A stretch of DNA of 64,000 nt from Maioricimonas rarisocia (GTDB lineage Bacteria > Planctomycetota > Planctomycetia > Planctomycetales > Planctomycetaceae). Below are positions 18,522 through 27,150 of the stretch, in pieces. Position 1 is the stretch's first letter, and each line of letters starts with the position of its first letter. The notes under the pieces were generated by a model, which worked only from the letters and a program-made list of their open reading frames with translations, did no database searches and was not told where the DNA came from. The DNA lies in the NCBI RefSeq assembly GCF_007747795.1, contig NZ_CP036275.1, positions 5,386,001 through 5,450,000 of the forward strand. The letters are read 5' to 3'. Position numbers and translations under genes: made by a program.

Positions 18522-19190
18522 TCACGCCGCGCGCTGTTCGGCGGAACGCATCGCCTGCATCGCCGCCTCATGGGCGAGGCGATGCCATTCGAGTCGGGTG
18601 CGCGCCTGCGACGGAACCTTGAATCCGGCGAGCCGGAACTCGAAGGAAGGGCCGCCGCCGAACAGTCCGAACAGGGCCGGGCGCACGCGAACGGTCTCGA
18701 TCTTCAAGCGGCCGGGAAATGCCGCGAAGTGGTCGTTCCAGGCATCGATCACAGGTGCGTCGGCGGCGCGGTCGGGACCGGGCTGAGCGGGTTCGATCAG
18801 GATCAGTTCCCGCCCGGGGCGGAGAGCGGCCAGCAGATTCGCGGTCGCTGTAAGGGATTCCGGGTCGGCATGGACCGGGCGATACAGATCCGCGTCGCGG
18901 ATGAGGACCAGATCGGCCTTGTGGGGCGGAACGGGGAGAGTCGCGGCCAGGCGTCCGATCTGCACGCGGTCCGAGGTCGCAGCGGGGACGGACTCTTCTG
19001 GGCAGACGCCGAAGGCATCGAAGCCGCGGGCGAGGAGATGCTCGACGACACGGTCGGCTGCCGAGCCGATGTCGAGGACGGTCCCCCCGCGGCTGACGCG
19101 GGCCCTTCGGAGCAGTTTTGCGAGGACACGTTCCGAGACGGGCAACTGGCCGTGTGACTGTCCGGCGGTCCGGGTCCCTTCCTGAGACAT
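18522..19190 (-). CDS. SAM-dependent methyltransferase-like protein
   Basis: 222 residues from the ATG at 19190 ([10 protein letters not shown]). The frame continues upstream but is Arg/Pro/Ser-rich and crosses repeat DNA. A Rossmann motif I ([19 protein letters not shown], about 45-63) is followed by an acidic/hydrophobic turn ([11 protein letters not shown]) and a motif-IV-like [14 protein letters not shown], as in class I methyltransferases. The motif I glycines are weaker than usual (DIGSAAD rather than DxGxGxG). It may be a diverged enzyme. The substrate is not predictable. It stands alone between trkH and the Rieske gene, all on the minus strand. Confidence 0.6.
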   Translation of the reverse strand: MSQEGTRTAGQSHGQLPVSERVLAKLLRRARVSRGGTVLDIGSAADRVVEHLLARGFDAFGVCPEESVPAATSDRVQIGRLAATLPVPPHKADLVLIRDADLYRPVHADPESLTATANLLAALRPGRELILIEPAQPGPDRAADAPVIDAWNDHFAAFPGRLKIETVRVRPALFGLFGGGPSFEFRLAGFKVPSQARTRLEWHRLAHEAAMQAMRSAEQRAA

Positions 19191-19523
19191 GATTCGCCCT
19201 CCTGAGCGCTGTTTTCGATGCGGCGACGTCGACCGATGATGAGACCGACGGCGGGACCGGCAGCGTGGCCGGCCAGTTGCGACATCTATCGAATCGGGGA
19301 GGGTGAAGAATTCAGCCTGGCCAGGTCCCCCCGCAGAGTCACGCCGACCCGCGCGTTTTGACAGGCGCTGTCCGGACGGGGCACCACTCTGCGGGGCAGA
19401 ATCAGGAATCTGGAGATGACAGGGCTCCCCGCGGAGCGGGTGGGGCCACGGTGCAGAAGCCGGCTGTCGGAGCGAAGGAATCGGTTTCCGGCAAGGCGAC
19501 GGCTTCTTCGAGGGCTGCACATC

Positions 19524-19548
19524 GGCAGACAGGAATGTCTGCCCCACC
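19524..19548 (+). repeat. Dispersed palindrome family A, copy 2
   Basis: Identical over 25 nt to 16455-16479, including the CCACC that follows the hairpin. Confidence 0.85.
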
Positions 19549-19561
19549 TGTCTCAGCGCAT

Positions 19562-19578
19562 GGCAGACAGGAATGTCT
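19562..19578 (+). repeat. Dispersed palindrome family A, copy 3 (partial)
   Basis: GGCAGACAGGAATGTCT is retained. The next bases diverge (ATCC instead of GCCC), shortening the stem. It is 14 bp after the previous copy. Confidence 0.75.
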
Positions 19579-19621
19579 ATCCTGCCTGTCTCCGGAGTGA
19601 ATGCTTCACCTTGAAGATGCG

Positions 19622-19640
19622 CACGGCTCGCAGAGCCGTG
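19622..19640 (+). repeat. Dispersed palindrome family B, copy 3
   Basis: CACGGCTCGCAGAGCCGTG, identical to the copies at 16516 and 16677, followed by GCACCCGG as in copy 1. Confidence 0.85.
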
Positions 19641-19726
19641 GCACCCGGCACCTCGCGCGTCCTGCCACAGACAGTTCCGCTAAGGCCGGGTGGGGGCGGT
19701 CTCACCGGGAAGGAGGTGGTGAGGTG

Positions 19727-20074
19727 TCAGTCGTCTGCGGGAGGCGTGCGGGGTGGGGGATCGGGAACGTGGACGTAGATCTCGTCGTTCTCGACTTTGA
19801 CTTCGTAGCAGTCCGTCTTGAGAGAGGCTTTGGGATTGTCGAGCCAGGTGCCGTCTTTCACACAGAACCTCCAGGCGTGCCAGGGGCAGTAGACGGCGGC
19901 GTCCTCGACGTATCCGGAGGCGAGAGAAGCTCCCATGTGGGGACAGGTGTCGTTGATCGCGTGGTAATCGCCGTCGAGGTGGAAAACGGCGACCATCCGT
20001 CCGTTGACGGGAAAGGAACGCCCTTCGCCCTGGGGGATATCGCCGGTGCGGGCGACAAACTCGAAATCAGCCAT
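19727..20074 (-). CDS. Rieske [2Fe-2S] protein, NirD/ferredoxin-like
   Basis: 115 residues with both halves of the Rieske cluster-binding motif: CPHMGASL (Cys44, His46) and CPWHAWRF (Cys63, His66). The size and lack of a membrane anchor match the soluble NirD-like or dioxygenase-ferredoxin type, an electron carrier or an oxygenase/reductase accessory. No oxygenase, reductase or nirB partner lies next to it, so its redox partner is unknown. It is transcribed divergently from the fatty-acid-like cluster that starts at 20268. Confidence 0.93.
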   Translation of the reverse strand: MADFEFVARTGDIPQGEGRSFPVNGRMVAVFHLDGDYHAINDTCPHMGASLASGYVEDAAVYCPWHAWRFCVKDGTWLDNPKASLKTDCYEVKVENDEIYVHVPDPPPRTPPADD

Positions 20075-20267
20075 GCCATGTAATCCGCAGAACAGTCAAA
20101 ATCGTGCCGGCCCGAGGTGCCAGTCGGGGCGACTCTCCGGATTCTGCACCGGAGCGGGGGGCCGGGTTCCGATCGTTGGTTGAGTGACCGGGAGGGCAGA
20201 ACTATACTCGCTCCCTTCGCCGGTGCTGGCGAAAGTTTAACGACTCGGCAAATTGTTGGGGTAGGGT

Positions 20268-20759
20268 GTGCGATTCTCGTTAGTTGACCGCATCGTTGCG
20301 CTCGAGGCGGGCAAGTCGGTTCAGGCCGTGAAGAACTTGTCCATCGCCGAGGAGTACCTGGCGGACCATTTCCCCGGCTTCCCGGTGATGCCGGGCGTGC
20401 TGATGGTCGAGACGCTCGTTCAGGCGGGCGCCTGGCTGATGCGATACACGGAAGATTTCCGTTACAGCACGATCCTGATGAAATCGGCGAAAGCGGTTAA
20501 GTTCAATAACTTTGTGTCGCCGGGCAAGACGCTGCACGTGACCTGCAATGTCATCAAGCAGAGCCCGGAGGAATATACGTTCAAGGCATCGGGAACGGTT
20601 GATGGGACATCAGCCGTCAGTGCCCGGCTCGTTCTTCAGCAGTTTAATCTGGCCGACAACAACCCGGACCTGGCCGGCTCGGACGAACGCCGCATCGAAA
20701 AGATGCGAGAGCTGTTCTCCGCGGTGTGGCGTCCGGAAGGCAGCACGACGGCCAGCTGA
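20268..20759 (+). CDS. FabZ-like hot-dog 3-hydroxyacyl-ACP dehydratase, first of two
   Basis: 163 residues from a GTG at 20268. It carries the hot-dog dehydratase signature DHFPGFPVMPGVLMVETL with catalytic His34 and Glu48. Enzymes of this family remove water from 3-hydroxyacyl-ACP to give the enoyl thioester. The paralogue at 22374 has the same N-terminal layout (VDRIV/VDRFI, AKAIKN). This is the first gene of a dehydratase-ketoreductase-ACP-dehydratase-ketosynthase cluster. Two diverged dehydratases in one cluster may act as a pair or on different chain types. Confidence 0.88.
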   Translation: MRFSLVDRIVALEAGKSVQAVKNLSIAEEYLADHFPGFPVMPGVLMVETLVQAGAWLMRYTEDFRYSTILMKSAKAVKFNNFVSPGKTLHVTCNVIKQSPEEYTFKASGTVDGTSAVSARLVLQQFNLADNNPDLAGSDERRIEKMRELFSAVWRPEGSTTAS

Positions 20760-20831
20760 GATCCAGCAGACTGCAAAACTGCGGCAGCAGCCGCCCGGCA
20801 TGGCCGGCAAGCAAAAAACAGGGGAAATTCC

Positions 20832-21584
20832 ATGAGGCTTTCAGGACGTGTCGCGCTGGTGACCGGAGGCAGCCGCGGGATCGGCCGGGCCATCGTCGAA
20901 GCACTTGCCCGGGAGGGAGCCAAGGTCGCATTTGTCTACCGCTCGAACAAGGATGCCGCCGACCAGCTGGTCGCTGACCTGGCGACGGACCAGCGGGAAG
21001 CGATCGCCCTGCAGGCGGACGTGGCGAATACGGAAGAGGTCGACAAGGTCGTCACCGAGGTGCTCGAGAAGTGGGAGCGGATTGACATTCTGGTGAACAA
21101 TGCCGGAATTACCCGTGACGGGCTGCTGGCGACGATGGAGCCGGACAACTGGCACAGCGTCATCGAGACGAACCTGACGAGCGTCTACAACTTCTGCCAC
21201 GCGGTGATGCGTCCGATGATGTCGCAGCGGAGCGGGCGGATCATCAACATGTCGAGCGTCTCGGCGGAGTTCGGCAACCAGGGTCAGGTCAATTACGCGG
21301 CCAGTAAAGGTGGCGTGCAGGGCCTGACGCGTTGCCTGGCCACGGAAATCGGCCGCCGGGGCATCACGGTGAACGCGATTGCCCCGGGTTTCATCGTCAC
21401 GGACATGACCGAGGCGATCCGGAACGCTGCGGAATCGGAAATCAAGAAGAAGGTGCCGCTTCGCCGTCTGGGGCAGCCGGACGACATTGCCCATGCGGTG
21501 ACGTTTCTGGCGAGCGACGAGGCGTCCTACATTACCGGTCAGGTACTGACGATCGACGGCGGGATGACCCTGGGGGGGATTTAA
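20832..21584 (+). CDS. fabG: 3-oxoacyl-ACP reductase, FabG-type
   Basis: 250 residues, the standard FabG length. The NADPH-binding motif TGGSRGIGRA lies at 11-20, NNAG at 89-92, and the catalytic Ser142, Tyr155 and Lys159 (YAASKGG) are all present. The C-terminus has the usual YITGQVLTIDGGM. A strong ribosome binding site (AGGGGA) precedes the ATG. It reduces 3-oxoacyl-ACP to 3-hydroxyacyl-ACP. It may be the housekeeping FabG or one dedicated to this cluster. The context with two dehydratases and an unusual ACP favours a dedicated role. Confidence 0.95.
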   Translation: MRLSGRVALVTGGSRGIGRAIVEALAREGAKVAFVYRSNKDAADQLVADLATDQREAIALQADVANTEEVDKVVTEVLEKWERIDILVNNAGITRDGLLATMEPDNWHSVIETNLTSVYNFCHAVMRPMMSQRSGRIINMSSVSAEFGNQGQVNYAASKGGVQGLTRCLATEIGRRGITVNAIAPGFIVTDMTEAIRNAAESEIKKKVPLRRLGQPDDIAHAVTFLASDEASYITGQVLTIDGGMTLGGI

Positions 21585-21866
21585 CTCCCGTCGAGAGAAC
21601 GATTAACATACGGCAGCCCGCGTCGTGGGTCAGACAGTCGACGTGGTTGTCGGGAAATCCGGGTCACGGGGAGTGACCTGAGTGGACGATGGAATCGAAG
21701 CCAACGGTTCTGATGTTCACGAGGATTTCGAGAGGACATTGGGTTGGTTTCGCGGCCTCCATGCTCACCGGGGCCGCGGGAATCATCAGGTTGGAAACAG
21801 GTGAGATGCACGGCTGCGGTCGAGGCACGAGCCGCGCTACGCAGCGCTTTCTTGGAGAACGTAAAG

Positions 21867-22256
21867 ATGGCCACTTCCGAAGAAGTCTTCGAGAAGGTTC
21901 AAGAGACACTCGTGGATGCGCTGGGCGTGGACGACGACGAAGTCACGCGTGAAGCGACGCTGATCGGTGATCTGGGAGCCGAGTCGATCGACTTCCTCGA
22001 CATCATCTTCCGCCTCGAGAAGAACTTCGACATCAAGATTCCGCGTGGGGAACTGTTCCCGGAGAACCTGGCAGCTGCCGATTCGGGATTCGTGGAAGAT
22101 GGCGTTGTGACTGACAAGGGAATCGCCGAACTGCGTGCCCGGATGCCGCACGCCGACGTCGATTCGTTCGCCGACGACCCCAAGGTCGAAAACATTCAGG
22201 AACTGTTCACGGTCGACATGATCTGCAAGTTCCTGGAAAGCAAGGTGAACGGCTAG
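21867..22256 (+). CDS. Acyl carrier protein with a C-terminal insertion
   Basis: 129 residues from the ATG at 21867, which has GGAGAA upstream. The longer frame to 21744 has no ACP features. The phosphopantetheine site is DLGAESIDFLD with Ser40. Normal ACPs are about 78 residues. Here, after helix II (FRLEKNFDIKIPRGELF), roughly 45 extra residues (about 65-110, including DSGFVEDGVVTDKGIAELRA) precede the final helix VDMICKFLES. It should carry acyl intermediates between the enzymes of this cluster. The insertion suggests specialised partner recognition. Confidence 0.9.
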   Translation: MATSEEVFEKVQETLVDALGVDDDEVTREATLIGDLGAESIDFLDIIFRLEKNFDIKIPRGELFPENLAAADSGFVEDGVVTDKGIAELRARMPHADVDSFADDPKVENIQELFTVDMICKFLESKVNG

Positions 22257-22373
22257 AGCGACGAGCAACCGCACGCTGGCAGGGACGGGTGCGCTGGCAC
22301 CCGCTTTCCCTGTCGTGGTCGCGGGCGGTGAGACACCCCGGAAGTTACCGCGTCCTCTCGAAAGGTTTGCGTC

Positions 22374-22883
22374 ATGCGATGGTTCTGGGTCGACCGTTTC
22401 ATCGAGTTCGACAGCGGTCGGTCGGCCAAGGCGATCAAGAATGTCACGCTCGCAGAAGAGCACCTGCATGATCACTTTCCGGGCTTTCCGGTCATGCCGG
22501 GGTCGCTGATTCTCGAAGGGATGGCGCAAACGGGCGGCATCCTGCTGGGAGAGACGCGGGACTTCGAACATATCGTCGTGCTGGCGAAGGTGCCGAAGGT
22601 CGAGTACCACAGTTGGGCCTGCCCGGGGGACACGCTGACGTACGAAGCGACCCTGCTCGACGCCCGCGATGAAGGGGGCATGGTTTCGGTCACGGCCCGC
22701 TGCGGCGAGCGGCTGGTCGCCGAGGCAGAAATCATGTTCGCTCATCTGGAGCAGTCCGCCGGCGGCGACGTTCCCGAGGGGGCCTCACAGAAGAACTTCG
22801 TGTTCGAACTGGGTGGGCTGATGGGGATTCTGGACGTCGGAAAAGCGGGAGACGCTCCTGCCTCCGCCGATGCCGCAGACTGA
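22374..22883 (+). CDS. FabZ-like hot-dog 3-hydroxyacyl-ACP dehydratase, second of two
   Basis: 169 residues with DHFPGFPVMPGSLILEGM (His34, Glu48 of the dehydratase active site), a close structural twin of the protein at 20268 but clearly diverged in the second half (LGETRDFEHIVVLAKVPKVEYHSWACPGD). It lies 117 bp after the ACP gene and 195 bp before the ketosynthase, same strand. It presumably acts on ACP-bound 3-hydroxyacyl groups. Its C-terminal ~25 residues (after LGGLMGILDVGKA) are variable and probably disordered. Confidence 0.88.
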   Translation: MRWFWVDRFIEFDSGRSAKAIKNVTLAEEHLHDHFPGFPVMPGSLILEGMAQTGGILLGETRDFEHIVVLAKVPKVEYHSWACPGDTLTYEATLLDARDEGGMVSVTARCGERLVAEAEIMFAHLEQSAGGDVPEGASQKNFVFELGGLMGILDVGKAGDAPASADAAD

Positions 22884-23078
22884 GCGGAGCGGCCATCTGC
22901 AGGCTGCCGATTGCCGTCAGGTCTTTCCCAGACTCGCGCAAGTGCGATAATATCCCGCAATGGTGCCGGCACGGCCAATGTGCCGCACTTTCGCGGTGAC
23001 GGTCCCGAAAGGTGTTCGCGACCGCCCGCTTCACTCGACCGGTCACAGCCGACCGACATGTAATGAAGGGATGTGGTG

Positions 23079-24362
23079 ATGAGACGTCGCGTCGTCGTCA
23101 CAGGACTGGGGTGCATCACTCCGGTCGGCAACACGATTGACCGGATGTGGGACAGCCTCATGGAGGGGCGAAGCGGGATCGACTACATCACCCACTTCGA
23201 CGCGTCCAGCTTTCCGACGCGTTTCGCCGCCGAAGTCAAGGACTTCAACCTCGGCGAGTACATCGACCATCCCGAACGGTTCGATGTCGCGGGGCGGCAC
23301 ATTCGCTTTGCCATTGGAGCGGCCGTTCAGGCGGTGCGGGATGCCGGCATGGACGATGGAAAGATCGACCCGGCCCGATTCGGCGTCTACCTGGGTGCCG
23401 GGGAAGGTCAGCAGGACTTCTTCCTGTTCATGTCGATGATCGCCCAGGCCCAGAAAGACGGCGAGTTCGACATGGAAGTCTTCACGCGGTGCGGCCTGGA
23501 ACGGCTGAACCCGCTGGAAGAGCTGGAGCAGGAACCGAACATGCCGGCCGGCCACCTGGCGGCACTGTTCAATGCCCAGGGACCGAACCTGAACTGTCTG
23601 ACCGCGTGTGCCGCGTCGAGTCAGGCAATTGGAGAAGCGACCGAGATCATCCGCCAGGGTGAAGCGGACGTGATGCTTTCAGGCGGTGCCCACAGCATGA
23701 TTCACCCGTTTGGCGTGACGGGATTCAATCTGCTGACGGCTCTTTCGACCCGGAACGACCATCCGCAGCAGGCCTCGCGACCGTTCGACAAGGAACGGGA
23801 CGGCTTCGTGCTGGGTGAAGGTGCGGGTATGCTGATCCTGGAAGAGCTCGATCACGCCAAAGCGCGTGGTGCGCAGATCTACGGCGAGATTGTGGGCTAC
23901 GGGTCAACAGCCGACGCCTACCGGATCACTGATATTCACCCGGAAGGGCGCGGTGCGACCGCCTGTATCAACATGGCCGTCAAAGACGCCCGCCTCAACG
24001 CGGAAGACGTAGATTACGTAAATGCCCATGGCACGAGCACGGCCGTCAATGATAGAGTAGAGACGATGGCCGTCAGGCAGGCTCTTGGGGATCACGCCCC
24101 CGAGACACCTGTGTCGAGTACCAAGAGCATGATGGGGCACCTGATCGCCGCCGCTGGAAGCGCCGAAGCGATCATCTGCCTGCTGTCCATCAACCGGGGA
24201 GTGGTTCCTCCGACGATCAATTACGAGACGCCGGATCCGGACTGCAACCTCGATTACGTGCCCAATGCCGCTCGAGAGCATCAGGTCCGCAACGCCCTGT
24301 CGAACAGTTTCGGCTTCGGTGGGCAGAACGTGTCGCTGGTTTTCTCGGGATTCAAAGGCTAG
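23079..24362 (+). CDS. Beta-ketoacyl-ACP synthase, FabF-like
   Basis: 427 residues from the ATG at 23079 (GAAGGG is 8 nt upstream; two GTG codons just before it are also in frame). The Claisen-condensing triad is present: Cys177 (LTACAASS), His317 (NAHGTSTAVND) and His354 (KSMMGHLIAAAGSAE). Between about 110 and 160 it has a longer, unusual segment (DFFLFMSMIAQAQKDGEF and following) compared with standard FabF. It elongates acyl-ACP with malonyl-ACP. The last enzyme of the cluster, it supports an FAS-II-like pathway rather than a modular polyketide synthase. Confidence 0.93.
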   Translation: MRRRVVVTGLGCITPVGNTIDRMWDSLMEGRSGIDYITHFDASSFPTRFAAEVKDFNLGEYIDHPERFDVAGRHIRFAIGAAVQAVRDAGMDDGKIDPARFGVYLGAGEGQQDFFLFMSMIAQAQKDGEFDMEVFTRCGLERLNPLEELEQEPNMPAGHLAALFNAQGPNLNCLTACAASSQAIGEATEIIRQGEADVMLSGGAHSMIHPFGVTGFNLLTALSTRNDHPQQASRPFDKERDGFVLGEGAGMLILEELDHAKARGAQIYGEIVGYGSTADAYRITDIHPEGRGATACINMAVKDARLNAEDVDYVNAHGTSTAVNDRVETMAVRQALGDHAPETPVSSTKSMMGHLIAAAGSAEAIICLLSINRGVVPPTINYETPDPDCNLDYVPNAAREHQVRNALSNSFGFGGQNVSLVFSGFKG

Positions 24363-24539
24363 TCGCGGACAACCGCGAAACCGGGCAATTGACGTTCGAT
24401 GGAGTGCACGGGGCAAGAACTCCCGACGTGGCCGTGATGAGTCTGTCTCGTCATGGGACACGGCGGAGGACGCGCCCGAACGACAGGATGTCACCGACAT
24501 CGCAGCCTGCGGGCCCATTGTCGTTCGGGAGAGTTCTCT

Positions 24540-25580
24540 GTGGTTCTGCATTTGCTCGTTGCGATTTTCGGGACCTTCGTGGTCGTCGACCTGCTCAGCC
24601 ACGTCTTCTACGCGGTGGTTTCGCGCGGACATTTTTCGCGTCAGCCCCCGTTTCGGATTGAACGGGTGCCGCCGGCACCGGACGCCGAAGACGTCGAGAT
24701 TGTCACGGCGGACGGAATCCGGATTGTCGGGACCGTGCTGCTTCCGGACGGCGACCGCCCACATGGGGTCGTGATCTTCTGCCCCGAGTTCGGTGCCGAC
24801 CGCCACTCGGTCCTGCGCTACCTTGCCGCCCTGCGCGAGTCGGGATTCGCACTGCTGACGATCGACTTTCGCAATTCGGGCGAGAGCGAGCACGCACCGG
24901 GTTACCGCCCGCTGCACTGGTTCAGCAACCACGAGATGACGGACGTGCGGGCAGCGGTCGACTACTGCCGTCGGCGGGCTGACCTGCAGGGACTGCCTAT
25001 CGGACTGTTCGGTGTCAGCCGTGGTGGCGGGGCTGCACTCGCAGTGGCGGCGACCGATCCCGGCATTGCCGGAGTGATCGGGCAGAGTTCGTTTCACACC
25101 AGCGGGACGACGCACTTCCACACACGCCGCTGGCTGCACTACGCAATGCCGACGTGGGCGGCCAACTGTGTTCCGGACTGGCACATCTGGGCCACGATGA
25201 AGGTCGTCGCGTGGATGTGCGGCATGGAGAACGGATGTCGCTACCCGGCCCTGGAACGGTTGCTGCCCCGGCTGCACACGCGGCCGGTGCTGCTGATTGC
25301 CGGCCGCAACGATTCGTACATACCGGTCGAGATTCCGCGGAAGATGTGCAAGCTGCTGCGGAAGACCGAGCGGGCGCTGTGGGTGGTGCCCAAGGCCAAG
25401 CACAACCGGGAGCGTGAGGCGGCTCCACGAGAATTCGATCGCCGGGTGGTGCAGTTCTTTGCCGGGGCATTCAATGTGCCGGTGACGCGAGCGCACGAGC
25501 CGACCTTCGAAACGGGAGCCGACGTCGCACCGAAGAAGGTGCTCAAAGAGATTCCGCAGAGCCGAGAACGCTCTTTCTGA
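24540..25580 (+). CDS. Membrane-anchored alpha/beta hydrolase
   Basis: 346 residues from a GTG at 24540 with GGAGAG 6 nt upstream. This start gives a clean N-terminal membrane anchor (VVLHLLVAIFGTFVVVDLL), whereas the longer frame is basic and featureless. The fold markers are the strand-turn VVIFCPEFGADRH, the nucleophile elbow GVSRGGG, and a late Asp-containing strand LLIAGRNDSYIPVE followed by KAKHNRE (probable catalytic Asp and His). This fits a DUF-type serine hydrolase or acyl-esterase. It follows the ketosynthase by 177 bp on the same strand and might release or transfer the acyl product, but that is inference. Confidence 0.82.
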   Translation: MVLHLLVAIFGTFVVVDLLSHVFYAVVSRGHFSRQPPFRIERVPPAPDAEDVEIVTADGIRIVGTVLLPDGDRPHGVVIFCPEFGADRHSVLRYLAALRESGFALLTIDFRNSGESEHAPGYRPLHWFSNHEMTDVRAAVDYCRRRADLQGLPIGLFGVSRGGGAALAVAATDPGIAGVIGQSSFHTSGTTHFHTRRWLHYAMPTWAANCVPDWHIWATMKVVAWMCGMENGCRYPALERLLPRLHTRPVLLIAGRNDSYIPVEIPRKMCKLLRKTERALWVVPKAKHNREREAAPREFDRRVVQFFAGAFNVPVTRAHEPTFETGADVAPKKVLKEIPQSRERSF

Positions 25581-25755
25581 AACCGGCCGCAGCGAGGATA
25601 ATCCCGGCCGGTCGTCGTCTCCGCACTCGTCAGCCGCAGGCAGGCTCGGGCGCAGAATCCGTCGTGCTTCGCCTGAAACGATGCCGGCGCGATACGAAAA
25701 CAGGGGCGGCCGCATACGCCCGATTTGCCGCCACTTACGGAATCGTCGCTGCAGG

Positions 25756-27150
25756 ATGCTCGATCCCATCTCCCTCAGCCCCCCCGGACACGCGCATTTC
25801 GTCGGGATCGGCGGCGCCGGCATGCGTGCCCTGGCGGAATACCTGAGCGATTACGGCTGGAGGCTGAGTGGCTCGGACCTGGACGTGAACACTCCTGGTG
25901 CCCGGGCGCTGGCAGCCCGAGGAGTCGCGGTGTCGACCGGTCACCGCCGGGAGCACGTCGCGGAGGGGACGAATCTCGTCATTCACAGTGCGGCCGTGCC
26001 GGCCGACAATCCGGAGCGGATCGAAGCCCGGGAACGTGGCCTGCCGGATCTCTCGTATGTCGACGTGCTGGGCATCCTGTGCCGGCAACGGGAGACGATC
26101 GGAATTGCCGGTACCCACGGGAAAAGCACAACGACGGCGCTCTGCAGCTGGATTCTCGAGTCGGCGGGAGCCGATCCGGGCTACCTCTGTGGTGCCGAGC
26201 TGGCGAAAGTGCAGCGTGGGGGACGTGCGGGAAGCGGACGCCACCTCGTCGTTGAGTGCTGCGAATTCCGTCGCCACTTTCTCGAGGTTCCTGTTCGTTC
26301 GGCGGCGATTCTTTCGGTCGAGCCGGATCACTTCGACTGCTACGCGACTCTCGACGAAACAGTCGACGCGTTCGCATCCTTTGCCGGGAATCTTCCTGCC
26401 GACGGGTTGCTGCTGTGGAATGCGGAATGTGCGAACACCGCACGTGCCGTGGCCGGGGCGACGTGCCGGTGCGTGAGCTTCGCGATCGACGGCCCAGCGG
26501 ACTGGCGGGCTGCGCGGGTGAGAGCAAACGGCCCGGGCATCGAATTCGATGTCGTTCACCATGGGACGACAGTCACACACGTGCGGCTGCCGCTGCCGGG
26601 GCGTCACAACGCAATGAATGCACTGACGGCTGCGGCACTGTGCCTGAAGCATGGCATTGATCCGGAAGCGGTCGCCGAAGGGCTGGCGTCATTTCCCGGT
26701 CTTCGCCGACGATTCGAGTTGATGGGCCACTGGCGGGGTGCGGTGCTGGTGGACGACTATGCCCATCACCCAACCGAAATTCGAGCGGCCCTGCAGGCGG
26801 CCCGGGACGCTTTCCCCGGCGGTCGGCTGCGATGCGTATTTCAGCCGCACCAGCGCCAGCGGACCGAAATGCTCATGGAAGAGTTTGCAGTGGCTCTGGC
26901 GAGCGCGGATCAGGTATTCGTGGTTCCGGTTTTCTCGGCCCGGGAGAGCGATGACCAGGCGAACGTGACATTGTCGCGTGAGCTGGTGTCGCTGACGGGA
27001 GTTCGCGGAGGCCGGTCGGAGTTTGGAACGTCGCTTGACCGCATTGCGGCCACATTGGAGACTGACGTCCGCGAAGGCGACGTGTTGATCACATTGGGCG
27101 CTGGAGATATTTACCGACTCCATGACCGCTTTGACCGAAGAATTCTCTGA
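25756..27150 (+). CDS. murC: UDP-N-acetylmuramate--L-alanine ligase
   Basis: 464 residues from the ATG at 25756 (GCAGG upstream). It has the MurC N-terminal motif [17 protein letters not shown], the ATP-binding P-loop GTHGKSTTT (119-127), EPDHFDCY, and the C-terminal [20 protein letters not shown]. It adds L-alanine to UDP-MurNAc, the first peptide step of peptidoglycan synthesis, in the cytosol. It overlaps murB by 29 nt. The presence of murC and murB agrees with current evidence that planctomycetes make peptidoglycan. No other mur or fts genes are adjacent in this window. Confidence 0.95.
   Translation: MLDPISLSPPGHAHFVGIGGAGMRALAEYLSDYGWRLSGSDLDVNTPGARALAARGVAVSTGHRREHVAEGTNLVIHSAAVPADNPERIEARERGLPDLSYVDVLGILCRQRETIGIAGTHGKSTTTALCSWILESAGADPGYLCGAELAKVQRGGRAGSGRHLVVECCEFRRHFLEVPVRSAAILSVEPDHFDCYATLDETVDAFASFAGNLPADGLLLWNAECANTARAVAGATCRCVSFAIDGPADWRAARVRANGPGIEFDVVHHGTTVTHVRLPLPGRHNAMNALTAAALCLKHGIDPEAVAEGLASFPGLRRRFELMGHWRGAVLVDDYAHHPTEIRAALQAARDAFPGGRLRCVFQPHQRQRTEMLMEEFAVALASADQVFVVPVFSARESDDQANVTLSRELVSLTGVRGGRSEFGTSLDRIAATLETDVREGDVLITLGAGDIYRLHDRFDRRIL

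Larger units (their letters stand above)
19191..19726. other. Repeat-bearing intergenic region between Rieske gene and methyltransferase
   Basis: About 540 bp with no supportable gene. It contains family A hairpins at 19524 and 19562 (the second partly degenerate in its 3' flank) and a family B hairpin at 19622, all in plus orientation within 120 bp. Confidence 0.6.

Noticed and set aside
23904-25823. 639-residue minus-strand open frame across ketosynthase and hydrolase
   Set aside because: Arg/His/Pro-rich with no motif. Both genes on the plus strand have intact catalytic residues and good start sites.
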